A stretch of DNA of 64,000 bases from Pueribacillus theae (GCF_003097615.1 NZ_QCZG01000019.1:1-64000); one strand, 5' to 3'. Numbered from the stretch's first letter, positions 19,655 through 29,228 are shown. The notes: generated by a model from the letters alone, not told the origin. Program-made: numbers and translations.

Positions 19655-20677
19655 TTATTTAATACCGGCTTCTTCATAATACTTTTCAGCACCTGGATGA
19701 AGCGGCAGATCCCCGAGACCGTTTAACGCATTTTCCTTCGTCATATGCTTTGCTTGTGGATGTGTATTTTCATCAGCATTTTCAATCATGACTTTAGCCA
19801 ATTGATAAGCTAGATCATCATCAACCTTGTCAGTGTTCGCGACGAGTACAGCAAAGGCCGAAACAGCTGAAATATCTTCTTCCTGCCATTCATAGGAGCC
19901 TGCTGGAATCGTATAAGAAGAATAGCCGCTATTTTCTTCGATATATTTGATTGCCTCATCTGTAACAGGCAAAAATTTCACATCTTTAACAGAAGCCTGC
20001 AATTCATCAATTCCTGCATCTGGAAGGCCTAACAGGCCGAAGGAGGCATCGATTGTTCCGTCTTGCAATTTTGACTTCGCATCTCCAAAGCCTTCTTGAT
20101 ATGCTTCATAATCACCGTCTTTAATGCCAAACGCTTCAAGAACAATTTTTGTTGCTGTCTGTGTCCCACTTCCCGGCGGCCCAATCGCCACACGCTTCCC
20201 TTTTAAATCTTCGATGCTGTTAATGCCCGTGCTTTCACGTGTGACAATCTGAAGCACCTCTGGATAAATATGGCCGATAAAAGCAAAGTTTTCAACTTTC
20301 TTTCCTTCGAAATCCCCTACTCCATTCATCGCATCATAAGCTGGAAGGTTTACGGTCATGCCAAGGTCAAATTCACCTTTCCAAATCTTTGCCAAGTTTT
20401 CAACGGACGCACCTGACTCTGTTGATGTTACGTTCACATTGTCAATGTTTTTATTCCATACATTTGCCATCTCGGCACCTAGCGGAAAATACGTCCCGCC
20501 TTGGCTGCCCGTTCCCATCAGGAGATCGACAGTGCCGCCAGCTTTGCTTTCGCTCTTTTCTTTTTCTCCTTCATTTTCATTCGCGGTTTCATCGCCGCCT
20601 CCTCCGCCGCATGCCGCTAAAGCAAGCAGAGTGAGCATCAATAGAAATGATAAAAGTCCATACTTTTTCTTAAACAT
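19655..20677 (-). CDS. TAXI-family TRAP transporter solute-binding lipoprotein
   Basis: A 340-residue extracytoplasmic receptor that delivers ligand to the fused TRAP permease encoded downstream. It has a lipoprotein signal with lipobox LALAAC (Cys23), a Glu/Lys/Asn-rich linker, and TAXI-family motifs: MGTGSQGGTYFPLGAEMAN near residue 54 and RVAIGPPGSGTQTATKIVLE near 165. TAXI receptors have been linked to glutamate, oxoglutarate and similar ligands in some species; the ligand here is not predictable. Confidence 0.93.
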   Translation of the reverse strand: MFKKKYGLLSFLLMLTLLALAACGGGGGDETANENEGEKEKSESKAGGTVDLLMGTGSQGGTYFPLGAEMANVWNKNIDNVNVTSTESGASVENLAKIWKGEFDLGMTVNLPAYDAMNGVGDFEGKKVENFAFIGHIYPEVLQIVTRESTGINSIEDLKGKRVAIGPPGSGTQTATKIVLEAFGIKDGDYEAYQEGFGDAKSKLQDGTIDASFGLLGLPDAGIDELQASVKDVKFLPVTDEAIKYIEENSGYSSYTIPAGSYEWQEEDISAVSAFAVLVANTDKVDDDLAYQLAKVMIENADENTHPQAKHMTKENALNGLGDLPLHPGAEKYYEEAGIK

Positions 20678-20873
20678 TCTACAGTTCCCCCTCTTCTGGT
20701 TTTTGTAATGCCTTTAGTTATACTTAGGCGAATAGGCTCAGAATTATGAATACTTCCTTTATATCGTAACATAATTCAACGAAAGAAGTCTAAAAATTGC
20801 CTTTTTTTAATTAAACCTAAAATGTTACAGACGATTAAACCTTACTAGTTTTTTACAATTTTCCTGCTATTTT

Positions 20874-22154
20874 TTAATAGATTTTTGGTAAATTCATAAT
20901 CCATTCTGTCCAGCTTATCACAGTAGATGCTCTCCGGAAATACGTGCTTTCGGAGTTTATATTATATAAATCGCACTCCTTCATTATTTGAATCACTCTT
21001 TTCCGTTCCGGCATTTTGGAAGTGTTTAGATATTCCTGGAATACACGTTTAAATGGTTCATGGGCGAAGATGCTTCCAGCCAGTTTTAAATATTTTTCTT
21101 TCGTTCGATTTAGCATGATTTCTCTGCCTATTGATGTAAGCCTAAACATGACCTGTTTATTTTTATTGATATATCGTTCGACAAGATCCAAATATATCGC
21201 AGCGGTCGTGTAGTAATTCGTTTGCCTCGCATCAAAGTCATAATTCAATGTAATATCTTCTTTGCTCAAATCATTTTCCACAAGCAATCCTAGCAAATCA
21301 ACGATCCTTGGAAAAGAGTCTGCCTGTGGAAAGGGAATTTGGGGTTCAGCCTGTGTTCGAATGGAATGAAATAATGCGGCAACATCATCAAATGTTATAT
21401 TCTCATGGGCAATAATATAATCTTTTTGTTCAATAAGCCTAAGTGAGTTATAGCGGTTAGCATCTGTGAATTCATAAACAAAAAAACTAAAAATATCATT
21501 GGAATACGTAAAAAAGACGGGCTTCACTTCTTTGTATGTTTTCTCTCGCCATAACCGATACGGATAATAAATTTGCCTGACTAAAAAATCATCCACTTTT
21601 TCATTTTTGGCTTCAACAATCATAAATTTGGTTTTGCTCTCATACCCACCGTCGATTTCAACTTGTGAATTTTTAATCTCAATGAGACGTTCAAGCCCAC
21701 TTCTTGTACGAATCGTAAAGCCAAATTCTTTCGAAGACATTCTCCCCGAGATAGTTTGTTCAGGTTCTTCTCCTAAAACATCTGCCATCATTCCGGTTAC
21801 GTGGGCACAATGAAGAGCCGAACTTTCCGAATAGAGATTCGTTGGATCAATCGTCGTAATATGGCTCGGAAAAGGAACCTGAACGGGCTTTAGATTTTTG
21901 TCGTAATTCACTTTGCTGTAGACGTCAAATTCCCCGATGACATAGCTTGACCGAGAAATCGGCAAAATCGACAAGCCGTTCTCCTTAAATAGTGTCGGAA
22001 GATTTTTATAGTGATCAAATTTTGCCATTAACCTCGGTTCCCGTTCTTTTCTTATCTCTTTCGCTTGAATTTCAAAAAAACCATTCTTTTGAACGTTATT
22101 TAAAATATCATGGCGCTGAAACAGCACTTCCCATGCCTTGTCCGTTTTACTCAT
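20874..22154 (-). CDS. Type II restriction endonuclease, PD-(D/E)xK fold
   Basis: A 426-residue protein overlapping the methylase gene by 8 bp, which marks it as the cognate restriction enzyme. A PD-(D/E)xK active site is visible as Asp168 followed by Glu181-Ala-Lys183 in KFMIVEAKNEKVDDF, after RSGLERLIEIKNSQVE. The C-terminal region (about 310-426) looks like a winged-helix segment (YLDLVERYINKNKQVMFRLT). It is longer than and unlike DpnII, although its methylase partner is DpnM-like, so the recognition site is uncertain; GATC is my first guess from the methylase only. Confidence 0.82.
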   Translation of the reverse strand: MSKTDKAWEVLFQRHDILNNVQKNGFFEIQAKEIRKEREPRLMAKFDHYKNLPTLFKENGLSILPISRSSYVIGEFDVYSKVNYDKNLKPVQVPFPSHITTIDPTNLYSESSALHCAHVTGMMADVLGEEPEQTISGRMSSKEFGFTIRTRSGLERLIEIKNSQVEIDGGYESKTKFMIVEAKNEKVDDFLVRQIYYPYRLWREKTYKEVKPVFFTYSNDIFSFFVYEFTDANRYNSLRLIEQKDYIIAHENITFDDVAALFHSIRTQAEPQIPFPQADSFPRIVDLLGLLVENDLSKEDITLNYDFDARQTNYYTTAAIYLDLVERYINKNKQVMFRLTSIGREIMLNRTKEKYLKLAGSIFAHEPFKRVFQEYLNTSKMPERKRVIQIMKECDLYNINSESTYFRRASTVISWTEWIMNLPKIY

Positions 22155-22983
22155 AATTTCTTACCAGCACCTCCGGTATTTTCCCCCTGCCAGAAGACTT
22201 TGAATTGATATTCCTGCTCGCTTGAACGATCTCAATTTTATAATCCTTGTACAGTCCCAAAATAAAATCAGTAGAAGAATTGCTAAGAAGCACCTTGCAG
22301 CCCCGCTTGTCTAAATCAACAAAAAGGTCTCTTAATCGTAGTTGCTCTTCCTTTCCAAATCCATTTAAACTGTAGCTTGTAAAAGATGAAGTGTTGGAAA
22401 CGGGATCATACGGAGGATCAAGATATACAAAATCGCCTTCCTGCGCATGACAAACTGCCTTTTCAAAATCGGTGTTTAATATTGTAACCTTATGATCTTT
22501 TAAAAAATGGTGTACTGCCCTTAAAACCGTTTCATTTACAATCTTCGGATTTTTATATTGTCCGAAAGGAACATTGAACTGGCCTTTGCTATTGACGCGG
22601 AACAACCCGTTAAAGCATGTTTTATTCAAAAAGATGATACGGGATGCCCGCTGGACAGGCGAAAGCTCATGATAATCGTCCCTGCGGTCGATGTTTCTTA
22701 TTTCATAAAAATAATCCTTCTCATTTTTATGTTTTTTCAAATCTTCTATAAGCTCATCAACATGATCACGGATGACCATATATGTATTAATTAATTCCTT
22801 ATTTACATCATTAATGACTGCAACGCTCGGTTGAAGGTCAAATAAAACAGCCCCCGCCCCAACGAATGGCTCGTAATATGTATTGCAATAGACTGGAACA
22901 TACTTTCGTATTTCGGGAAGCAACTGACGCTTTCCGCCAGCCCACTTCAAAAATGGCTGTGCAGCGGTTAATTCATCTACCAA
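22147..22983 (-). CDS. D12-class DNA adenine-N6 methyltransferase (DpnM-like)
   Basis: A 278-residue Dam-type methylase protecting host DNA from the adjacent nuclease. Motif I is FLKWAGGKRQLLPEI, with YEPFVGAGAVLFDL; the catalytic motif IV is YLDPPYDPVS, followed by FTSYSLNGFGKEEQLRLRDL. The C-terminal SSGRGKIPEVLVRNYE resembles my recollection of M.DpnII/M.MboI (GATC). The start is TTG 22983 preceded by AGGGAGAG. The gene precedes and overlaps the nuclease gene, so methylase is translated first. Confidence 0.93.
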   Translation of the reverse strand: MVDELTAAQPFLKWAGGKRQLLPEIRKYVPVYCNTYYEPFVGAGAVLFDLQPSVAVINDVNKELINTYMVIRDHVDELIEDLKKHKNEKDYFYEIRNIDRRDDYHELSPVQRASRIIFLNKTCFNGLFRVNSKGQFNVPFGQYKNPKIVNETVLRAVHHFLKDHKVTILNTDFEKAVCHAQEGDFVYLDPPYDPVSNTSSFTSYSLNGFGKEEQLRLRDLFVDLDKRGCKVLLSNSSTDFILGLYKDYKIEIVQASRNINSKSSGRGKIPEVLVRNYE

Positions 22984-23231
22984 ATCGATCTCTCCCTAAA
23001 AAACAAACGTTCTTATCCTATCATAACATGTTTATGAAGGGAAAAAGCTTGGAATCAAATGATTTTAATTGAAGCAATAATATGAAAAATGACCAGAATT
23101 CTCATTTCTTTCTTACGCTTTGATATTGAAAAACTTTGAAAGTCGGACAAGAATATGAAACATTACATTCAATAAAGGGAACCTCTTTTTAATATATAAA
23201 AGGGACTTAAAGAATTTTTAAGGAGCAGTCT

Positions 23232-23342
23232 TTTGAGTTTGAACATCAAAACGTAGAAAGCTGGAGGGCGGCCATTATTATTTTACTTGCAGGCGCCCGG
23301 AAGCTTGCGGAGTGTCTTGGACGCTTCTTTGTCAAACTCAAA
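23232..23342. repeat. 111-bp element bounded by 11-bp inverted repeats
   Basis: The 401-bp gap 22984-23384 contains no gene. Inside it, TTTGAGTTTGA at 23232-23242 and TCAAACTCAAA at 23332-23342 are perfect inverted repeats; inner pairings GGGCG/CGCCC and GAAGC/GCTTC suggest a branched fold. The interior is visibly more GC-rich than its flanks. It could be a small non-autonomous mobile element, or a structured leader of the YitT-family gene that begins 90 bp later. There is no T run, so it is not a simple terminator. Confidence 0.5.
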
Positions 23343-23432
23343 CCAACTATTGATTAAAATTCTTTTATTCACATATATAGTTCCGTGAAGAAATTGGGAA
23401 AAGATAAAGGTAAGAAGAAGGAAGGTGATGGA

Positions 23433-24251
23433 GTGACCTACATCTTTAGATATGCCATATTAATTGTTTTTTCTGTTGTACTCGGGTTCGCTTTAAATAT
23501 GTTTTTGCTCCCCCATGAAGTATTATCCGGCGGAATTACCGGCCTAGCGATGGTTTTTGGTTTGCTTACGCCCATTAACACAGGGATTTGGCTTTTGGTG
23601 TTAAATATTCCAATTTTTATTATTGGCTGGATGAGGCTGGGAAAAGCTTTTATATTAAACAGTATCTTGTCCGTTGTGATTACATCGCTTTCCATGCAAT
23701 ACATCCCGCTTATAAAAATAACCGATGATGCCCTATTGTCTGCCATCTTCGGCGGAGTCATTTCAGGAATTGCAATTGGCCTGATCGTGCGTTTCTACGG
23801 ATCAACCGGCGGATTTGATATCATTGGCCTTGTCCTTACCAGAAAGATTGATATACCGCTTGGCGGCTTGATTTTTGGTTTAAATAGTATTGTCGTGTTC
23901 ATCTCGGGATTTATCTTTTCTTGGGATTTGGCATTATATACAATGGCCTCTATCTACGTGACTGGCGTTGTCATGGATCGGATTCATACAAGACATATTA
24001 AATTAAGCCTAATGGTTGTTACAACCCGTACCGAAGAATTAAAGAGCGCACTTATCAAGAATTTAGTCCGGGGCATCACCGTAATGAACGGACGGGGAGC
24101 TTATTCCAATAAGGAAAACAACGTATTGTATACCGTCATTACCCGATATGAATTAGCAATGGTCAAAAGCCTAATCAAAGAAATTGATCCAAAGGCATTT
24201 GTCAGCATCAGTGAAACCGTAGAAGTGCTTGGGAATTTTAGAAGATCGTAA
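23433..24251 (+). CDS. YitT-family membrane protein (DUF161 + DUF2179)
   Basis: A 272-residue protein with five to six membrane helices and a cytoplasmic C-terminal DUF2179 domain (GITVMNGRGAYSNKENNVLYTVITR). Family motifs are NMFLLPHEVLSGGITGLA and YGSTGGFDIIGL. Family members are widespread in Firmicutes and their transport function is not established. GTG 23433 has AAGGAAGGTGATGG upstream; an in-frame GTG at 23385 would add a Lys-rich 16-residue tail but has no ribosome site. Confidence 0.88.
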   Translation: MTYIFRYAILIVFSVVLGFALNMFLLPHEVLSGGITGLAMVFGLLTPINTGIWLLVLNIPIFIIGWMRLGKAFILNSILSVVITSLSMQYIPLIKITDDALLSAIFGGVISGIAIGLIVRFYGSTGGFDIIGLVLTRKIDIPLGGLIFGLNSIVVFISGFIFSWDLALYTMASIYVTGVVMDRIHTRHIKLSLMVVTTRTEELKSALIKNLVRGITVMNGRGAYSNKENNVLYTVITRYELAMVKSLIKEIDPKAFVSISETVEVLGNFRRS

Positions 24252-24451
24252 AAGCAGAATGATATCGCAATTTATCTAAACCGTATACAACAACATCCCT
24301 ATACCAAATGGTCTTTTGTTAAAGGTTTTATTCCAAATTTGTTTTGCCAAAAGAAAAAAACCATGGTGAACCTGTTCGAACACTGTATTTAAGAACATCT
24401 TGATAATTTACCTGTCTCAAATCTCAAATATACCGTGGCGGAATTAACTGC

Positions 24452-25489
24452 TTATTGTTTCACATGCGGAAATATTAATGATATGGTCAACCCTGAACCA
24501 AGCTCTGATTTTGCATCCAACTGAATTGCTAAATCATAAGCCATCTTGCTCACTAAGAAGAGTCCCATACCCGTTGCTTGCCTTGTATAAGTACCTCTCC
24601 TTCCAGTAAAGCCCTTATCAAAAATAAATGGTAAATCTTCTTCAGATACACCAGGTCCATTATCACTAATATGTAAAACGGTTTTACCACTCACTTTGTC
24701 ATAAACCGTTTCAAATTTCAAAATTGGAAAATCCTGATTATGTGCAACGTGTTTCGTACTATTAGCGATTATTTGTTCTAATATAAAAGCTAAGCCTTTG
24801 CGGTCGGAAAAAATTTCCATCTCCTCACCTATGAACTGTATTTGAAAACCGGATTCATCTAGTAATGTTTGATGGTCTTCAATTGTCTGTTTACAAAAGG
24901 CTAGTAAGTTTATAGACTCAAAAATATAATCTTTATGAGCAGCCCCAAGTCTTGCAAAATACAAAATTCGTTCTACGTCTCCAAGCATTTGATCTCTAAT
25001 ATGAAGCATACGCTGTCTAACAAGCGGAGACATTTCGTCACTGCGGTTATCCAATACCAATGTCATCAATGACAGAGGCTTTTTAATTTCGTGGACCCAT
25101 CCTTCTATATAGTTTTCATAATCGGCCAGTTCAATAACTTGCCTATTAAGTTCCGCATGATTTAATCTTATGACGCTTCCCATTCTACGGATAAACGACC
25201 AATGTGTCTTAGGAGATACCCGGCACAACTTTTCTTCGTTCGTCTCATTCGCTTCTAATAAAAAATCTTGAAAGGCAGCTTCGATTATTTGTTGCTTTCT
25301 AATGATCACGAATACAGATAACGAAATCATTGCTAGCGTAAAAACAATCATGAGCCCTACTAACACCTTAAACGTTTCTGGATAAGCCAACCAAGCTAAA
25401 AAAATAAATAGAAGATTTGTAGAAATTAACATAAGAAACCATAGTTTATAAGCAAGAAAACAATCATAAATTTGCTTTATCCATTTCAT
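24452..25489 (-). CDS. Bce-type intramembrane-sensing histidine kinase
   Basis: A 345-residue sensor kinase with two N-terminal membrane helices (about 15-35 and 42-64) joined by a very short external loop, so it cannot bind ligand itself and takes its signal from the linked ABC transporter, as BceS does. The phospho-acceptor is His133 in WVHEIKKPLS; ATP-binding motifs are LEQIIANSTKH, HISDNGPGV and GRRGTYTRQATGMGLFL. It overlaps the response regulator gene by 4 bp (ATGA), so the two are coupled. Confidence 0.92.
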   Translation of the reverse strand: MKWIKQIYDCFLAYKLWFLMLISTNLLFIFLAWLAYPETFKVLVGLMIVFTLAMISLSVFVIIRKQQIIEAAFQDFLLEANETNEEKLCRVSPKTHWSFIRRMGSVIRLNHAELNRQVIELADYENYIEGWVHEIKKPLSLMTLVLDNRSDEMSPLVRQRMLHIRDQMLGDVERILYFARLGAAHKDYIFESINLLAFCKQTIEDHQTLLDESGFQIQFIGEEMEIFSDRKGLAFILEQIIANSTKHVAHNQDFPILKFETVYDKVSGKTVLHISDNGPGVSEEDLPFIFDKGFTGRRGTYTRQATGMGLFLVSKMAYDLAIQLDAKSELGSGLTISLIFPHVKQ

Positions 25490-26163
25490 CGTTTCACTTG
25501 TCCCCTAAGTCGATACCCCTGGCCCCTTACTGTCTCAATTTGATTCTCCAAGCCCAATTGTCGTAGTGCCTTTCGTAAGCGAGTGAGATTTACTTGAAGT
25601 GCATTTTCGTCTATATATTGGTCTGTTCCCCATAAAAGTTCACTCAGTGCCCTTTTGGATACAACCTCAGGCCTATTCTGTACTAGAGCCAATAAAATTT
25701 TTCCTTCATTCGCTGATAATAATAACGATTGGGGTCCCTTATATAGGGTAAACGTATTTGGGTCTAGCGAAAAACTGCCACCATCTATCAAGCCTGGTTG
25801 CCCTTCAAATCTTCTAAGCAAGTTCTGAATGCGCGCTAACAATCTATCCCGATTGAATGGTTTTGTGAGATAATCATCTGCACCTAAATGAAGACCATGT
25901 AATTCATCTTGTAACTTATCTCTAGATGTAAGAATCAATATTGGAGCAATTCCTTTTGATTTTAGACTTTTACATATTTCAAATCCTGATTGTTCCGGTA
26001 AGTTGATGTCTAATAAGACTAAGTCTGGTGCTAAAGTGGCTATTTGAGCAACTACATCATGAAAGTCTGTAATTGCCGTCACTTCAAACCCTTCTTTTTG
26101 CAATATATCGATTAATTCTTCCCTCATCCATACATCATCTTCAACAATTGTAATCCTCGCCAC
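25486..26163 (-). CDS. OmpR-family response regulator (BceR-like)
   Basis: A 225-residue regulator with a receiver domain (phospho-acceptor Asp52 in LVLLDINLPE, Lys in LTSRDKLQ and TKPFNRDRL) and a C-terminal winged helix (ALVQNRPEVVSKRALSELLW, VNLTRLRKAL). It should activate the upstream ABC transporter promoter when phosphorylated by the adjacent kinase; a matching dyad is found at 29212-29228. It lies 24 bp downstream of the permease gene. Confidence 0.94.
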   Translation of the reverse strand: MARITIVEDDVWMREELIDILQKEGFEVTAITDFHDVVAQIATLAPDLVLLDINLPEQSGFEICKSLKSKGIAPILILTSRDKLQDELHGLHLGADDYLTKPFNRDRLLARIQNLLRRFEGQPGLIDGGSFSLDPNTFTLYKGPQSLLLSANEGKILLALVQNRPEVVSKRALSELLWGTDQYIDENALQVNLTRLRKALRQLGLENQIETVRGQGYRLRGQVKR

Positions 26164-26187
26164 TTCAGCACCTCCTAAGCTTTCTTC

Positions 26188-28353
26188 TTAATCTATATTT
26201 GGCTTCCAACGTAATTTATCTATCTCGTGATCTGCTGCACGAGCCACTGCTAACCCATAAATCACAAAAATTCCGATTACTATACATGCAAAGGTAATGG
26301 CAATCGGGTAAAGTAACTTTTGATCGTCGAAGTAAAGAATAAGAAATGAAATCATAGCCCTTATGCCAACAGCTCCACTAATGCATGCAAGAGACATAGG
26401 TAACAGAAAGGTTAACAACACCTGTTTATGCATTGATTTTTTCATTTGATTACGTTTTGCCCCCAACATGGAAAGCGTTACATAGCGCCCGCTTGTCTGC
26501 TTCATCTGCGTCAAAAATTGCAAAGCTAATACCGTACAGGCAATAATCAAGAATAAGAGTCCCATATATAGTGTTGTATAACTTCCAGCAACAACGTAGA
26601 AAAGTTTCCGTCCAAAGTTTTGTAAATAACTTTCAAACGTGAAGCCTGAAGCTTTTAATAAATCCCTCGCCTCCATCATTGGCTTCATTAAACCTTGCTG
26701 TTCTTGCAGCTTATGTGGGATGCGAAAATTCCAATATGACACATAGGTGTCCGTATTTAATAATTGTTCGAACATAGGATTAGGAACGATGAATGCTGAA
26801 TGAATTTCTACTGAACGATCTGCTACTAGTCCTCTCATTGGAATGGATGGGCGTATAAATACTTCCTGATCATTAATGCTCATCAAACTTTGCCCTTTTT
26901 TTACAGCCTTTTCAAGAATATTATCTAGTATAGGCATGCTTTCTAGATTATCCATTTGCAAAAGGTCTGGATTAAAGTATAAAGCAATTTCATCTGAATG
27001 TAGATTCAGTGGTTTTTCTCCTATCGCATCTAAAAGTCCATTATAAGATGATTCAGGAATTAGGTAAGGTGTTGTTGCATCAATCTCTAGGATCCCAAGC
27101 AGATTAAGTGCTTCAGGGTTTTCCGGACTGATAGTGTAGCCTTGCATTTCTCCAGATAAAATTTGTTCTTTATCGTTGCTTGGCAGCGCCATAATAATTT
27201 GCTCTCTTAATTCAGACCAGTCTACCATTGACAAAGGGAAGTCGTCTTCCCCACGTTCATCCTTATATTTCATTCGTCCAATTTCTAGAAAATTTAAGTC
27301 TTCTACATACGGTAGCATTTTTTCTGACGTAAGAAATTGTTCAGCCTTTTGATTATCCCCATTAACAGTAAAATCATATATTGATGAACTTCTAGTATAA
27401 ACATGTTCTAATCCCATCATAGTCGAAGCACCTTCTGCTAGTAAAATGATTGACAATGTGGTTAGAATAGATGTTACTGCAACAGAAGTAGATCGATTAC
27501 CTATGTTTTCTTGAAACTGTCTTAATGTAAATGTATGCAGCCCTTTCGTAGATTTTCGCTCGGACAAACTTGCCAATAAGCCTAGTAATTTTGCAAATCC
27601 TCTCATAAAAAATATCGTCCCTAAACATCCAAGACCCAATGCCACAAATAGAAGCAATCCTGCAAAATCCATAAAGCGATATAAAACAATCCAATATGCA
27701 ACACCTAGCAAGACAGAACCTACTAAAATATGGAACACGTTGGCTTTCAAATGTCCCATATCTTGTTTCTTGTCCATTTGATCATAAAGTAATTGATGTA
27801 CTTCTTGATTAAATAGTTTTCCACCAAGAATAACTAATGCAACAAACTGGATAAATAAAAAACCGATGATCGTAAAGAAAATCGCACTTACCGACAAGCT
27901 TATTTGATGACCAATAATTCCTTGTCCGACTAATTTAGAAACTGTCAAGCTGATGATTTCTGCTAAAAATCCACCAATTAAAATGCCACCAATAAGTGCC
28001 AAAATAGAAGTAATGAACCCCTCTGCTAAAAGCTGAAGAACAAGGCGTTTCTTGCGCATACCTAACATGAGATAGAGCCCAAACTCTTTACTCCTTCGAT
28101 TTAATTGATACCGATTCGCGAATAAAATCAAGAAAAACAATAAAAATAACGCAAATACATATACAATTGACATTTGAGCTAAAAGTTTATCGATTGCATC
28201 ACTTTCAAATTCTTTCAGAAATAAAATAACATCTTGTCTACCAAGCGAAAGAATAATGTAAAACGAGGCTATTGCTGTTACCAGTGTTGCAAAGTAAATT
28301 AAATTCTCCTTACGACTACGTTTCGCATTACGGTAAATCAGCCTAGAAAACAT
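26188..28353 (-). CDS. Bce-type ABC transporter permease
   Basis: A 721-residue FtsX/MacB-like permease of the BceB class. It has ten or so membrane helices arranged as 1+3, 2 and 4 around a large extracellular domain (about residues 310-530) that senses or binds peptide antibiotics of the bacitracin/lantibiotic type. Family features include the RRSKEFGLYLMLGM and YVTLSMLGAKRNQ coupling helices. ATG 28353 follows GGAGGAGG and overlaps the ATPase stop codon by 11 bp. The specific drug cannot be told from sequence. Confidence 0.93.
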   Translation of the reverse strand: MFSRLIYRNAKRSRKENLIYFATLVTAIASFYIILSLGRQDVILFLKEFESDAIDKLLAQMSIVYVFALFLLFFLILFANRYQLNRRSKEFGLYLMLGMRKKRLVLQLLAEGFITSILALIGGILIGGFLAEIISLTVSKLVGQGIIGHQISLSVSAIFFTIIGFLFIQFVALVILGGKLFNQEVHQLLYDQMDKKQDMGHLKANVFHILVGSVLLGVAYWIVLYRFMDFAGLLLFVALGLGCLGTIFFMRGFAKLLGLLASLSERKSTKGLHTFTLRQFQENIGNRSTSVAVTSILTTLSIILLAEGASTMMGLEHVYTRSSSIYDFTVNGDNQKAEQFLTSEKMLPYVEDLNFLEIGRMKYKDERGEDDFPLSMVDWSELREQIIMALPSNDKEQILSGEMQGYTISPENPEALNLLGILEIDATTPYLIPESSYNGLLDAIGEKPLNLHSDEIALYFNPDLLQMDNLESMPILDNILEKAVKKGQSLMSINDQEVFIRPSIPMRGLVADRSVEIHSAFIVPNPMFEQLLNTDTYVSYWNFRIPHKLQEQQGLMKPMMEARDLLKASGFTFESYLQNFGRKLFYVVAGSYTTLYMGLLFLIIACTVLALQFLTQMKQTSGRYVTLSMLGAKRNQMKKSMHKQVLLTFLLPMSLACISGAVGIRAMISFLILYFDDQKLLYPIAITFACIVIGIFVIYGLAVARAADHEIDKLRWKPNID

Positions 28354-29122
28354 TCGCACTTCCTCCTCCAAGCTGAGCTAATAACTTTAAAATTCTTGCA
28401 TAAAATTTCTCTTGTGACTCATCATGTTTACGGCGCAATTCATGAAAGATAACGCCATCTTGAATAAAAAGGATTCTTGAACAAAAACTTGCTGCATTCG
28501 GATCGTGGCTGACCATTAAAATTGTTTTTCCACTACTTCTATTAATACCTTTCAACTTATTCATTAAAGTTCTTGCAGAACGTGTGTCTAGTGCTCCTGT
28601 CGGTTCATCTGCCAGAACGATATCTGGATCAGAAATCAAACAACGTGCAGCAGCTACCCTTTGCTTTTGCCCCCCAGACATCTGAGATGGGAATTTGTTA
28701 AGAATATCTGTAATTTCTAAAAAAACTGCTAGCTCATCTAATTTAGCACGCGCTTTTACAAAATCCATCCCATGAATTGATAATGGTAATAGTATATTTT
28801 CTTGTCCCGTTAGATTATCCAACAGTGCAAAGTCTTGAAACAAATAGCCAATTCGACTCCCCCGATACTCCGCTAAATCCTTACTGTCAAAAGCACTGAT
28901 ATTTTTACCATTTAAAAGTACACGCCCAGATGTTGGTTTTATTATTGTTGCAATGCAGTTTAATAATGTCGTTTTACCAGAGCCGCTTGGTCCCATTATT
29001 CCTAAGAATTCTCCTGGGAGAATATCAAAACTAACACCGTTTAAAGCTTTTGTTATATTGTTTTTCTTTCCGTAGTTTTTTTGTAAGTCCTGAACTTCTA
29101 GTAATTTTCCTTGTTTGACCAA
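28343..29122 (-). CDS. Bce-type ABC transporter ATP-binding protein
   Basis: A 259-residue ATPase with Walker A GPSGSGKTT, Q-loop GYLFQDFALLD, signature MSGGQKQRV and Walker B VLADEPTGALD. With the permease it forms a target-protection pump that also feeds flux information to the kinase. The start is TTG 29122 with AAAGGAG 9 bp upstream; nine upstream in-frame codons overlap the ribosome site. Gene order ATPase-permease-regulator-kinase places transporter first, unlike the RS-AB order of B. subtilis bce. Confidence 0.93.
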   Translation of the reverse strand: MVKQGKLLEVQDLQKNYGKKNNITKALNGVSFDILPGEFLGIMGPSGSGKTTLLNCIATIIKPTSGRVLLNGKNISAFDSKDLAEYRGSRIGYLFQDFALLDNLTGQENILLPLSIHGMDFVKARAKLDELAVFLEITDILNKFPSQMSGGQKQRVAAARCLISDPDIVLADEPTGALDTRSARTLMNKLKGINRSSGKTILMVSHDPNAASFCSRILFIQDGVIFHELRRKHDESQEKFYARILKLLAQLGGGSANVF

Positions 29123-29182
29123 TGTATAACTCTCCTTTCTTATTATCATTTTTCGTAATTATAATCGAATTAAGCTATACAC

Positions 29183-29228
29183 ATTATAACTAGTATAAAA
29201 AACTAGAAACACTTACAAATGATGTAAG
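29183..29228 (-). promoter_or_regulatory. BceR-type operator and promoter of the Bce-like module
   Basis: CTTACA-N5-TGTAAG (29212-29228) is a perfect 6-bp dyad like the TnACA-N4/5-TGTnA sites of BceR-type regulators. On the minus strand it is followed directly by a poor -35 (TGTTTC, 29206-29211) and, 17 bp later, a perfect TATAAT (29188-29183). A strong -10 with a weak -35 abutted by a dyad is the architecture expected for activation by the response regulator. Confidence 0.65.

Noticed and set aside
24252-24451. Possible gene remnant between the YitT-family gene and the kinase
   Set aside because: Only very short frames occur and I see no protein-like pattern, hairpin or promoter.
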